Below, one piece after another: positions 8,193 to 17,062 of a stretch of DNA of 48,719 nt. The stretch comes from an uncultured Prevotellaceae bacterium (GTDB taxonomy: Bacteria > Bacteroidota > Bacteroidia > Bacteroidales > Bacteroidaceae), in assembly GCA_900318585.1 (NCBI GenBank), contig ONKY01000134.1:1-48719 (forward strand). The letters run 5' to 3'. A program made the position numbers and the translations under genes. Within the stretch, counting starts at the first letter, position 1; each line of letters opens with the position of its first letter. The notes below the pieces were generated by a model, which saw nothing but the letters and a program-made list of their open reading frames with translations, was not told the DNA's origin and ran no database searches.

Positions 8193-9491
8193 TTAGCGCG
8201 CAGCGCGAAGGTATTCGTAGCCGAAGCGGCAGCGGAGACAGTCCTTGCGGTCGCAGTATTCCTTCTTGAGTTGTATGAGTGCCTGGGAGTCGCCCGCCGA
8301 CTGCACGTCAAGGCCGCATTGCTGCCACATACGGACGATGTGGTTGTTCTCTGGCTTCAGCTGTTCCAGGAGGTCGAAGGCACGGTCGCAGAGTGCTTCT
8401 TTCTGCTTATGGCGCCCCACGGCGAAGAGCATGGGAATGGCGGTGTTAATAATAAGCAGGTTGAGGGAACCGAGACTCAGGTGCTTGGGGTTCTTCGCAC
8501 TCAGCGAGCCGAAGGTGTAGTGCGTCTCCCAGTAGGGTGTTACCTGCGAACAGAGGAGATTGCGCAGTTGGTCGGCAGTCTCGCACTCTGTCAGCGCACT
8601 CAGGGTAGCACGGCGGCTGTAGTAGAGACGCGCCAACTGCGACAGGCGTATGTGGGGGAAGCTCTGTGGACGCATCCGTGCGAACTGCCAGCGAGCGGCG
8701 GGCATAGGCTTCAGCTGGAACTTGTGGGCCAGATACTGGTACTCATTGCGCAGGCGGGAGAAATAGCCGTCGTTGAGTGCGTCCTGCTGATAGTGCGGCG
8801 GTACGGCGTCAAGCTCCAAGAGTCCTGCCTGCCCCATAAAGATGGCTTCCACTTGGAACAGGTCGTCGCGGTGGTGGTCAACTGCACGAAGGGGCACGTT
8901 CATGGCCCATTGCTCGAAAGCATCGCCGTTGATGCCGAAGCCGTAGTTGCGCGCCAGGGTGACGAAATAGGCATCTTCCCACGAGTCGTTCAGTTGCTTC
9001 GCACGGCGCCGGATAGCCTCGGTCTTCTGCTCTAAGCGTTCCGTCTGCAGAGCCGACATCCAGGCGTGGACGGTCAGCTTAGAGAGCTCAGGGATGATTC
9101 TGTAGCACGGTGGGTACTGGTCGGCGTGGAGCAGTTCCTCATAATGTTCGCGCACGTGGGCAGGAACATCTATCTGCATCTGCAGTAGGCACTTCCCGTC
9201 GGCAGTGAGCACCTCGCGGTCAACGACGCCGCAGACGTGGAGCACCACATTGTCGTAGGCATGGTCATGCTCATGGCCATGCTGATACCAGTCGCTGGCA
9301 CGGTCGTGGATCTCCACGTTACCCACCCACAGCGTTTCGCCGATGCGCACCTTGGCATTGAAGAAGTCGGGGCCGGCGTTGCGGTTGTGCAGGCCGGGGT
9401 CTATCACCTCCACCGGTTGACCGTCGGTGGTCAGTAGCGGGTGCAGGGGGAAGAGCTTGTGCTTCCAAGTATAGTGCAACAGTTGTTCCAT
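8193..9491 (-). CDS. DUF2851 family protein
   Basis: 432 residues from the ATG at 9491 (MEQLLHYTWKHKLF); a GTG three codons upstream is also possible. The conserved N-terminal block DPGLHNRNAGPDFFNAKVRI and VGNVEIHDRASDW identifies DUF2851, a family seen mostly in Bacteroidetes and of unknown function. His/Asp residues in GNVEIHDRASDWYQHGHEHD could bind metal, but this is speculation. The C terminus has a Cys pair-rich motif CDRKDCLRCRFGYEYL, possibly a small metal site. It lies 19 nt downstream of acrB and its leader consists of 7-nt-period repeats shared with the end of acrB. Confidence 0.9.
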   Translation of the reverse strand: MEQLLHYTWKHKLFPLHPLLTTDGQPVEVIDPGLHNRNAGPDFFNAKVRIGETLWVGNVEIHDRASDWYQHGHEHDHAYDNVVLHVCGVVDREVLTADGKCLLQMQIDVPAHVREHYEELLHADQYPPCYRIIPELSKLTVHAWMSALQTERLEQKTEAIRRRAKQLNDSWEDAYFVTLARNYGFGINGDAFEQWAMNVPLRAVDHHRDDLFQVEAIFMGQAGLLELDAVPPHYQQDALNDGYFSRLRNEYQYLAHKFQLKPMPAARWQFARMRPQSFPHIRLSQLARLYYSRRATLSALTECETADQLRNLLCSQVTPYWETHYTFGSLSAKNPKHLSLGSLNLLIINTAIPMLFAVGRHKQKEALCDRAFDLLEQLKPENNHIVRMWQQCGLDVQSAGDSQALIQLKKEYCDRKDCLRCRFGYEYLRAAR

Positions 9492-9493
9492 AT

Positions 9494-9528
9494 TTCTCAC
9501 TTCTCAGTTCTCACCTCTTAGTTCTCAC
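9494..9528. repeat. Heptamer repeat at the acrB/DUF2851 junction
   Basis: Five consecutive 7-nt units: TTCTCAC, TTCTCAG, TTCTCAC, CTCTTAG, TTCTCAC. The tract forms the leader of the DUF2851 gene and also encodes the last residues and the stop codon of acrB. Confidence 0.85.
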
Positions 9529-12500
9529 TTTCCCCATCACCTTCTCTTCTATCTGCTGGAAGGTGACGAAGAGGGCGGGAACGATGAAGAGCAGGGCTAT
9601 GGTGCCGATGAACATGCCGCCGATGGCTCCCACACCGAGCGACTGGTTGCCGTTGGCGCCGACACCCGTGGCCAATGCCAGCGGCAGGAGGCCAAACACC
9701 ATGGTGAGCGACGTCATCAGGATGGGGCGCAGACGAACGGTGGCGGCGTCGAGGGCGGCACCTACGATGCTCATGCCCTGACGGCGGCGCGTGCTGGCAT
9801 ACTCCGTCAGTAGGATGGCCGTCTTAGCCAGCAGGCCGATGAGCATGATGAGTCCCGTCTGCATATAGATATTATTCTCCAACCCCCACATCCTGGCAAA
9901 GAGGAACGAGCCTGCCAGGCCGAAGGGCACGCTGAGAATGACTGCCAAGGGGATGAAGAGGCTCTCGTAGAGGGCGCAGAGGATGAGGTAGATGAAGACG
10001 ATGCAGATGATGAAGACTACGATGGTGGTGTTCTCGGCCGACGCCTCCTCACGAGTCATACCGCCGAACTCGTAGCCGTAGCCCTCGGGCAACTGCTGTG
10101 CCGCCACCTCACGGATGGCCTGAATGGCCTGGCCCGTGCTGTAGCCATCGGCGGGCATTCCGCTGACGGAGATGGAGGGGAAGAGGTTGAAGCGCGACAG
10201 GGTCTCTGAGCCGTAGATGCGCGTCAGCTTGATGTACTGGCCGACGGGTGACATCTCGCCTGTCGAGGTCTTTACGAAGATGTTGTTCAGCGACTCGGTA
10301 TCCAAGCGGTATTCGGGAGATGCCTGCACCAGCACGCGGTAGAGTTTAGTGAAGCGCACGAAGTTGGAGGCATAGTTGCCGCCGATGTAGCCGCCGATGG
10401 TGCTGAGCACGTCCTTGGGCGAAACACCGTGGCGCAGGCAGAGAGCAGCATCGACGTCAATGCGATACTGCGGGTACTTTAGCGAGAAGTTGGTGAAGGC
10501 ACGCGATATCTCCGGCCGCTCGTTGAGGGCAGCGATGAACTGGTTGGTGTAGCCGAAAAGGTCGGTGATGGTGCCGCCTTTTTTGTCCTGCACGTAGAGC
10601 TCGAAGCCGTTGGTGCGGCCGAAACCGGGTATCATGGCCTGGGTGCTTACCTGTATCTTGGCGTTGGCAATGTCGGCGGTACGGCGGTATATCTCCTCGG
10701 TGATCGACTTTACGTCGTCATCCTTGCCGCGCCGTTCGTCCCATCGTTTCAGCTTCAGTGTGAAGTTGCCGGAAGAGGACGACTGGTCGAAGCCTACGCC
10801 GTTGCCGGCCACCAAGGAGTAGGTGCGCAGCTGGGGCAGATCCTTGATGCGTCCCTCTATCTTTTTCATTATGGCGTAAGTCTGCTTGAGGCTGTTGCCA
10901 GGCGATGTCTGCACATTCACGAATATGGTACCCATGTCCTCGCTCGGCACGAGACCCGTCTTCGTGGTCTTCAGCAGCCATCCCAGGCTGACAATGGCGA
11001 CCGCCACAAGCAGCATGGCCACCCACTTGTGGGCAATCAGCGGCTGTAGTGCTTTCCTGTAGCTGTCTAACAGACGGCGGAAACCCGTGTCGAAGCCCTT
11101 GTGGAAACGGGTGGAGAATGACGTTGAACGTTGAACATTGAACGTTGAACGTTCTTGCTCCCTGCTCCCTGCTTCTATTTCCAGCGTTTTTGCGTCCTTG
11201 CTCCCCGCATCTCCACGCGGCTTCATCATCAGCGCACTCAGCGCAGGCGAGAGTGTCAGCGCATTGAAGAGCGAGATGGCCACGGCAATGGCCATGGTGA
11301 GGCCGAACTGGGTGTAGAACGTGCCCGTGACGCCAGGGATGAAACAGACAGGGATGAATACGGCCATGAACACAAGGGTCGTTGTCACCAATGCCGACGT
11401 GATGCTGCCCATGGCGCTGACGGTGGCACGGTAACTCACGGGAGTTTCGGCAGGGAATTCTTGTGTCCCTATTTCCTTTTTCCTATCTAATTCTGCCTGC
11501 ACCGCCTCTACCACGACAATGGCATCGTCGACCACGGTGCCGATGACCAGCACTAAGGCAAAGAGCGTCAGCATGTTCAGCGAGAAGCCTATGGCATAGA
11601 TGACGGCCAAGGTGCCGACGAGCGACACGAGGATGGCTATGGCGGGTATCAGGGTGGAGCGCAGGTTTTGGAGAAACACGTAGACCACCAGGATGACCAG
11701 CAGTAGAGCCTCTAACAGCGTCTGCAGCACGCTCTTGATGGAGGCGTCGAGGAAGTCCTTCTTCGACTCCAAGTCATCTATGGCAATACCTGGCGGCAGC
11801 GCCTTGCGGATGTCCTCTACCTCACGGTCTATCTCCTTGATGATCTCGTTGGCGTTAGAGCCGCTCACCTGGTTCACCATGATGTTCGTGCCAGGCTGGC
11901 CGTTGGTCTCGCCAATGTAGTTGTAATGCTGTGCGCCCAGCTCTATGCGGGCAATGTCGCCAAGGTGGAGCACGTCACCGTTAGGCAGGGAGCGGACGAC
12001 CATCTGCTCGTATTGCGTCTCCTCCTCGTAGCGTCCGCGGTATTTCAGCACGTACTGGAAGGTGTTTTCCGAGTCGGTGCCCAAGGTGCCGGTGGCCGCC
12101 TCCACGTTCTGCTCGTCCAGTACCTTGTTGATGTCGGCTGGTGTCAGCCCGTAGCGCGCCATCTTCTGGGGGTCGAGCCAGATGCGCATGGAGTAGTCTG
12201 AGCCTATGCAGTTCACCTCGCCCACGCCGGGGATACGGCTCAGGCGCGGCTCGATGTTAATCTTTGCATAGTTGTTCAGGAATGTGCGGTTAAACGAACC
12301 GTCAGGGCTCCACAGCGTCAGTTGCTTGATGTTGCTGGTCTGGCGCTTGCGTACGGTCAGACCGCCTTTCACCACGTCGCTCGGCAGGCGCCCCTGCACG
12401 GTGGCGGCACGGTTCTGAACGTTCACCATGGCCATGTCGGGGTCGGTACCCTGACGGAAGAACACGCTGATAGAGGCCATGCCCACGTTCGATGCCGACG

Positions 12501-12741
12501 AGGACATATACATCATGCCCTCCACACCGTTGATGGCTTCCTCCAAAGGCACCACCACGCTCTTCAGTACTGTCTCGGCGTTTGCACCCGTGTAGGTGGC
12601 GCTGAGGCGCACTGTAGGCGGGGCAATCTCAGGGAACTGCTCCAAGGCCAGGCGGCTGAGTCCGATGAGACCCATCAGCACGATGAGCACGCTGATGACG
12701 CCTGACAGTATAGGCCGGTCAATGAATGTTCTAACGTTCAT
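9511..12741 (-). CDS. RND multidrug efflux permease (HAE1, AcrB-like)
   Basis: 1076 residues, proton-driven inner-membrane drug exporter that works as a trimer with an adaptor and an outer-membrane channel. The N terminus MNVRTFIDRPILSGVISVLI is typical (cytoplasmic residues then TM1). TM4 carries the proton-relay aspartates in VIGTVVDDAIVVVEAV; the second half repeats the fold, ending with a TM10-12 region and a short basic tail. It is somewhat longer than E. coli AcrB (1049). Part of the extra length is in the central cytoplasmic loop, where a (TTGAACG)n tract (11122-11153) is translated as RSTFNVQRSTSF. It follows the adaptor by 27 nt. No TolC-type channel follows. Confidence 0.95.
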   Translation of the reverse strand: MNVRTFIDRPILSGVISVLIVLMGLIGLSRLALEQFPEIAPPTVRLSATYTGANAETVLKSVVVPLEEAINGVEGMMYMSSSASNVGMASISVFFRQGTDPDMAMVNVQNRAATVQGRLPSDVVKGGLTVRKRQTSNIKQLTLWSPDGSFNRTFLNNYAKINIEPRLSRIPGVGEVNCIGSDYSMRIWLDPQKMARYGLTPADINKVLDEQNVEAATGTLGTDSENTFQYVLKYRGRYEEETQYEQMVVRSLPNGDVLHLGDIARIELGAQHYNYIGETNGQPGTNIMVNQVSGSNANEIIKEIDREVEDIRKALPPGIAIDDLESKKDFLDASIKSVLQTLLEALLLVILVVYVFLQNLRSTLIPAIAILVSLVGTLAVIYAIGFSLNMLTLFALVLVIGTVVDDAIVVVEAVQAELDRKKEIGTQEFPAETPVSYRATVSAMGSITSALVTTTLVFMAVFIPVCFIPGVTGTFYTQFGLTMAIAVAISLFNALTLSPALSALMMKPRGDAGSKDAKTLEIEAGSREQERSTFNVQRSTSFSTRFHKGFDTGFRRLLDSYRKALQPLIAHKWVAMLLVAVAIVSLGWLLKTTKTGLVPSEDMGTIFVNVQTSPGNSLKQTYAIMKKIEGRIKDLPQLRTYSLVAGNGVGFDQSSSSGNFTLKLKRWDERRGKDDDVKSITEEIYRRTADIANAKIQVSTQAMIPGFGRTNGFELYVQDKKGGTITDLFGYTNQFIAALNERPEISRAFTNFSLKYPQYRIDVDAALCLRHGVSPKDVLSTIGGYIGGNYASNFVRFTKLYRVLVQASPEYRLDTESLNNIFVKTSTGEMSPVGQYIKLTRIYGSETLSRFNLFPSISVSGMPADGYSTGQAIQAIREVAAQQLPEGYGYEFGGMTREEASAENTTIVVFIICIVFIYLILCALYESLFIPLAVILSVPFGLAGSFLFARMWGLENNIYMQTGLIMLIGLLAKTAILLTEYASTRRRQGMSIVGAALDAATVRLRPILMTSLTMVFGLLPLALATGVGANGNQSLGVGAIGGMFIGTIALLFIVPALFVTFQQIEEKVMGKVRTKR
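11122..11153. repeat. In-frame heptamer repeat in acrB
   Basis: Tandem ACGTTGA/ACATTGA units with 7-nt period, followed directly (about 11155-11175) by a second heptamer run, TGCTCCC TGCTCCC. Both are translated in the cytoplasmic linker between the two halves of the pump, where extra residues are least harmful. Confidence 0.85.
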
Positions 12742-12768
12742 CGCTTCTTTCGTTATAACGTGATGACG

Positions 12769-13881
12769 TTATTTCTTTATTACGTCTTTATTTACCACAA
12801 TTCCTTCTCTCAGCAGTCCGGCACCTTCGGCTATGATGGTGTCGCCCACGTTGAGGCCCTGCTCAATAATGTATTCCTTGCCGTTGTTCAGCCGGAACAA
12901 ACTGACAGGAGTGGCCTTCGTCTTGCCGTCCACCACCTTGTAGACAAACGTGCGCTCCTGTAGTTCGTAGGTGGCTGTCTGAGGTATTACGATGCAGGCC
13001 TTTCGCTGGGTAGGCACCAGTATGGTAGCGCTGCCGCCGTTGTGCAGCAGTCCGGAGGGGTTGCGGAAGGTGGCGCGCAGGGTGACGGCTCCCGTTGTGG
13101 CGTCCACTGTGCCACTCACCGCATCGATGCGTCCTTCTATGTCGTAGGGCTGACCGTTACTCAGGCGGAGGCTGACAGCCGGAGCCTGACGGATGAAGTC
13201 GTTGATGGAGCCATAGCGCCCCAAAAGGTCAAGCGCCTGGTTCTCCGTGATAGAGAAATAGGCCAGCATCTCATGGTCATCAGACACGGTGACGAGGGGT
13301 TCGCTGATGTTGCTGCTCACCAAGGAGCCTACGTGCCAGGGAATCATCGACGCCACACCGTTGACAGGACTCCTGACCTCGGTATACGATAGGCTGTTCC
13401 TTGCATTCGCCTCCTGGGCCTTGGCCTGCGCCAGTGCTGCCTCGGCTTCAAGCAGGGCGTTGCGAGTGGTCTGTACCGAGAAGTCCGAGACTACATTTCC
13501 CTCTTTCAGCTGTGTCTCGCTCTCGAAGTTCATGCGGGCCGTAGCCAATTTCGCCTCAGCACTCTTCCTGGCGGCGACGGCCACCTCCAAGGCGGCGCGG
13601 TATGGCACTTGGTCTATGACAAACAACGTCTGACCATGCCTGACGGCGTCGCCCTCACGGATACAGATACGGGTTATACATCCCGACACCTGCGGACGCA
13701 CCTCCACAATCTGCCTACCCGTCAGTCGGGCGCTATACTCTTGTGTCAGTGTCTGATCGCTTGCTGTTACCACCATTGTTTGATAATGCGCCCCTTCCTG
13801 TGCTTCCTTTTTCTTGTCGGCACAGGAAACGGCGGTCAGGCTGGCCACAGCCACGCCTATCCACAGAATGGTTTTCTTCAT
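12769..13881 (-). CDS. RND efflux periplasmic adaptor (AcrA-like lipoprotein)
   Basis: 370 residues. The signal MKKTILWIGVAVASLTAVSC ends in a lipobox with acylated Cys20, so the protein is a membrane-anchored periplasmic lipoprotein. The order is the usual one: beta-barrel/lipoyl halves (VEVRPQVSGCITRICIREGD and EVRSPVNGVASMI) around a helical hairpin rich in Ala/Glu/Lys, then the beta-barrel and membrane-proximal domains. It couples the pump encoded next (27 nt downstream) to an outer-membrane channel. Its promoter is divergent from and close to that of folP. Confidence 0.95.
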   Translation of the reverse strand: MKKTILWIGVAVASLTAVSCADKKKEAQEGAHYQTMVVTASDQTLTQEYSARLTGRQIVEVRPQVSGCITRICIREGDAVRHGQTLFVIDQVPYRAALEVAVAARKSAEAKLATARMNFESETQLKEGNVVSDFSVQTTRNALLEAEAALAQAKAQEANARNSLSYTEVRSPVNGVASMIPWHVGSLVSSNISEPLVTVSDDHEMLAYFSITENQALDLLGRYGSINDFIRQAPAVSLRLSNGQPYDIEGRIDAVSGTVDATTGAVTLRATFRNPSGLLHNGGSATILVPTQRKACIVIPQTATYELQERTFVYKVVDGKTKATPVSLFRLNNGKEYIIEQGLNVGDTIIAEGAGLLREGIVVNKDVIKK

Positions 13882-13906
13882 ACTACGTTTTTAGGCTATG
13901 TGTGTG

Positions 13907-13938
13907 CAAAGGTAGTGCAAATCGAGCGAAATACCAAA
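13907..13938 (-). promoter_or_regulatory. Promoter of the acrA-acrB operon
   Basis: Minus strand TTTG (13935-13938), 20 nt, TACCTTTG (13907-13914). Only 16 bp separate its -33 box from the -33 box of the divergent folP promoter. Confidence 0.8.
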
Positions 13939-13954
13939 GAAAAAGCCATTTTTC

Positions 13955-13986
13955 TTTGTATTATCGATTTTTTTGCACTACCTTTG
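13955..13986 (+). promoter_or_regulatory. Promoter of folP-cdaA
   Basis: TTTG (13955-13958), 20 nt, TACCTTTG (13979-13986), ending 24 nt before the folP ATG. Same boxes and same spacing as the divergent acrA promoter. Confidence 0.8.
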
Positions 13987-14010
13987 CAGCTGAAACTCAA
14001 CTGCTACCCT

Positions 14011-14820
14011 ATGGAATATACACTGAATGTACGGGGACGCCTGATGGAATTGTCCACACCGCAGGTGATGGGCATCGTGAACGTGACGCCCGACTCCTTC
14101 TTTGCCGGAAGCCGTGTGCAGACGGAGGAGGAGATTGCCGTGCGCTGCCGTCAGATGGTGACCGACGGCGCCACGCTCTTTGACGTGGGCGCCTGCTCCA
14201 CGCGGCCAGGCTCCGAGCCCGCATCGCAGGCAGAAGAGATGGAACGGCTGCGGATGGCACTCGCCGTCGTGCGTCGTACACTGCCCGATGCCGTCGTGTC
14301 TGTCGACACGTTCCGTCCCGACGTGGCCCGTATGGTCGTGGAAGAGTTCGGTGCCGACATCATCAACGATGTTAGTGGCGGCTCGCCGGATATGTTCCGG
14401 TTAGTGGCAAAGATGGGTGTACCATATATTCTGACATCTGTGCATCCAGACATGAGGAGTATGCTCTTGACGTTTGCTGCCGCCGTGCAGCAACTGCGCG
14501 ACTTCGGACAGAAAGACATCATCCTCGATCCAGGGTTCGGTTTCGGCAAGACACTGGAGCAAAACTACGAGGTGATGAGTCATTTAGAGCAACTTCAGGT
14601 CATGGAGTTGCCGCTGTTAGTAGGCATCTCCAGGAAATCCATGATCTACAGGCTGACAGGTACGACACCCGAGGCATCGCTCAACGGCACAACCATACTC
14701 AACACCGTGGCGCTGATGAAAGGCGCCAGCATCTTGCGCGTCCACGACGTCAAGGAAGCGGTGGAATGTGTGAAGATGGTTGGGGAAATCGTGAGTTATG
14801 AGATAAGAGTTAAGAAGTAA
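14011..14820 (+). CDS. folP: Dihydropteroate synthase
   Basis: Joins p-aminobenzoate to the pterin pyrophosphate in folate synthesis; target of sulfonamides. 269 residues from the ATG at 14011, chosen because it lies just after a perfect promoter; the frame is open further upstream but over the acrA leader. TIM-barrel motifs are in order: GIVNVTPDSFFAGSR near residue 20, DVGACSTRPGSEP, DIINDVSGG, DPGFGFGKT and GISRKSMI near the end. The stop codon is 2 nt before the start of cdaA, the usual Bacteroidetes pair. Confidence 0.96.
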   Translation: MEYTLNVRGRLMELSTPQVMGIVNVTPDSFFAGSRVQTEEEIAVRCRQMVTDGATLFDVGACSTRPGSEPASQAEEMERLRMALAVVRRTLPDAVVSVDTFRPDVARMVVEEFGADIINDVSGGSPDMFRLVAKMGVPYILTSVHPDMRSMLLTFAAAVQQLRDFGQKDIILDPGFGFGKTLEQNYEVMSHLEQLQVMELPLLVGISRKSMIYRLTGTTPEASLNGTTILNTVALMKGASILRVHDVKEAVECVKMVGEIVSYEIRVKK

Positions 14821-14822
14821 GT

Positions 14823-15602
14823 ATGTTTTTCGACTTTGGCATCAAAGACATCATAGACATCCTGCTCGTAGCACTGATGCTCTATTACATTTACCGGCTC
14901 ATGCGTGAGTCGCGGTCGCTGAACGTGTTCACCGGTATCATGATCTTTGTCATTACGTGGCTCTTTGTGTCGCAGATACTGGAGATGCGTCTCTTGGGCA
15001 GCATCATGGACAAGTTGGTGTCGGTAGGTGTCATTGCGCTCATCGTGCTCTTTCAGGACGACATCCGCAAGTTCCTCTATAACTTAGGCGGCCACCGACA
15101 GATACGCACCATCCGCCAGCTCTTTACTTCGGCGAGGACTACGGAGAAGGAACGGCGAGAGATAAAGGCTGCCGTCATGCCTGTGGTCATGGCCTGCATG
15201 AACATGGCCAGGGGGAAAGTGGGCGCACTCATTGTCATGGAGCGGGCGACACCGCTTGACGACATCGTGAGCACTGGCGACACCATCGATGCCAGCATCA
15301 ACCAGCGCCTTATCGAAAACATCTTCTTCAAGAACTCTCCCTTGCACGACGGCGCCATGATTATCGCCAAGCGCCGCATTAAGGCTGCTGGCTGTATCCT
15401 GCCCGTCAGCCACGACCTTGACATCCCCAAGGAACTGGGACTGCGCCACCGTGCCGCCATGGGCATCTCTCAGGAGAGCGACGCCATTGCTGTCGTGGTC
15501 TCCGAGGAGACGGGTTCCATCTCCGTAGCCCTGAATGGCGAATTCCGCCTGCGCCTGTCAGCCGAGGAGTTAGAGGGTATCCTTACGAAGGAACTTGAGT
15601 AA
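14823..15602 (+). CDS. cdaA: Diadenylate cyclase CdaA (c-di-AMP synthase)
   Basis: Condenses two ATP to c-di-AMP, a messenger for potassium, osmotic and wall homeostasis. 259 residues: an N-terminal segment with about three membrane helices (DIIDILLVALMLYYIYRLM, NVFTGIMIFVITWLFVS, KLVSVGVIALIVLFQ), then the DAC domain with the two catalytic motifs DGA (176-178) and RHR (208-210), and ETGSISVALNG. Translationally coupled to folP. Its last 20 nt overlap the end of the convergent comEC gene. Confidence 0.95.
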   Translation: MFFDFGIKDIIDILLVALMLYYIYRLMRESRSLNVFTGIMIFVITWLFVSQILEMRLLGSIMDKLVSVGVIALIVLFQDDIRKFLYNLGGHRQIRTIRQLFTSARTTEKERREIKAAVMPVVMACMNMARGKVGALIVMERATPLDDIVSTGDTIDASINQRLIENIFFKNSPLHDGAMIIAKRRIKAAGCILPVSHDLDIPKELGLRHRAAMGISQESDAIAVVVSEETGSISVALNGEFRLRLSAEELEGILTKELE

Positions 15603-17052
15603 TCTTTTTCTTAGCGATGAGCAGCCAGACGGCACCGATGCCAGCATACATCAGTGCCAACTGCCACGTTGTGGGATGCAAACCTTCGATGCTGGCAAAG
15701 GGAAGGGCAGCTATGTGCGACAGCACGGTGTTCAGCGCACGGACGACAGCTATTAATAGGAATGCGCACGATGGAATCATCACCGCTATGAGCGACAGGT
15801 AGAGAATCAGCGTGGCGGCAGGAACGACAATGAAGTTGGTCAGCAGGAACCACGTGGAGAAACGGCCGAAGTAATAGGCGATGAGCGGTGCCACGCCCAA
15901 TTGTGCAGCCACCGATATACAAGCCATGCCCCAGAGCCAGTGAACAAGGCGGTGGCGGAGCAGGAACGGTTGTGGAATTATGTCCTCAAACAAGGGCATG
16001 AACAGCAGGATAGCCAGCACGGCCGTGAACGACAGCTGAAAACCTACGTCGAACAGTGCCAACGGGTTCCAGCAGAGCATGACAATGGCAGTGAACGCCA
16101 GCACATTGACCGACATCTTCTGCCTGTGCCCTAACGACAGCAGGGCGTAGACCGTCAGCATCACCGCCGAGCGCAGCACGCTCACGGGCAGACCGACGAG
16201 GAACACAAACGCCCAGATGCCCAGTATGGATAGCACCTGCGCCGCTACCCTCCAGCGCCGACGCATGATAAGCAGCGAGAGCAGCATGTAGATGATGCCC
16301 AAGTGCAGACCGCTCAACGCCAAGACGTGCGAGGCTCCTGTCTGCGAATACATCTCTTTCAGTTCCTTCGTCAGCGCCGACTTGTCGCCCAAGGCCATTG
16401 CCGCCACCACGGCATACTCGTCGGCCTCCAAGCCCTGTGCCGCAAACCGCTGGAGCAGGCGGCTGCGCTGCTGCAGGAAGAACAGGCGGCTACGCTCCAA
16501 GCGTGACAATCCGTTTAGCGAGACCTTTGCTGGTTGCCAGTTCCAGCCTTTCACAAAGGTTTGGCCCGTAAAGCCGTGAACCGCCAAGTAGCGGCGGTAG
16601 TCGAAGGTACCGTTAAGCCACGAATTGTTTTCCTTGATTTGTGAACGGATATGCAGGCCGTCGCCTACATGCAGGGCCCGGCTGCGGCTGTCCTTATAGA
16701 AATATGCCTTGAGCTTCCGCCCGCTTTCCGGCAGCAGGAGGTCTACCGCCACGGTCTTCGTTTTTTCCACAGGCTCACTCAACACCACCGCCTTATAGCT
16801 CACCTCCCTTTCCGGCCATGTCACCCGTAGCGCCTTTTCCTGCCGTTGCATCAGCAACATGCCCAACGCTACGAAGCAAAGGCAGATGGCCAGCGACTGC
16901 ACTTGCGGCCAGCGCCATACCAACAGCGCCGCCACAACCAAGCTGATAAATATGGGTAATAGTGGAAACGAACATGCTATGGCGTCGCATACGGCAATAC
17001 CTGTCATCAGGCAGACGGCCAACCGCACTAACGGGGCTTCCACATTCCTCAT
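15583..17052 (-). CDS. comEC: ComEC/Rec2-type DNA channel protein, short form
   Basis: 489 residues, many membrane helices. The N terminus is the DUF4131 region (two to three helices followed by a small soluble OB-like part, with SYKAVVLSEPVEKTKTV), and the middle is the Competence domain, with the landmark GASHVLALSGLHLGI. ComEC carries single-stranded DNA across the inner membrane. The C-terminal metallo-beta-lactamase domain of Bacillus ComEC is absent, as in many Bacteroidetes. The 3' end overlaps cdaA by 20 nt tail to tail. It is 10 nt downstream of a deoxynucleoside kinase gene and probably in its operon. Confidence 0.9.
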   Translation of the reverse strand: MRNVEAPLVRLAVCLMTGIAVCDAIACSFPLLPIFISLVVAALLVWRWPQVQSLAICLCFVALGMLLMQRQEKALRVTWPEREVSYKAVVLSEPVEKTKTVAVDLLLPESGRKLKAYFYKDSRSRALHVGDGLHIRSQIKENNSWLNGTFDYRRYLAVHGFTGQTFVKGWNWQPAKVSLNGLSRLERSRLFFLQQRSRLLQRFAAQGLEADEYAVVAAMALGDKSALTKELKEMYSQTGASHVLALSGLHLGIIYMLLSLLIMRRRWRVAAQVLSILGIWAFVFLVGLPVSVLRSAVMLTVYALLSLGHRQKMSVNVLAFTAIVMLCWNPLALFDVGFQLSFTAVLAILLFMPLFEDIIPQPFLLRHRLVHWLWGMACISVAAQLGVAPLIAYYFGRFSTWFLLTNFIVVPAATLILYLSLIAVMIPSCAFLLIAVVRALNTVLSHIAALPFASIEGLHPTTWQLALMYAGIGAVWLLIAKKKITQVPS

Positions 17053-17062
17053 CCTTCTTCTC

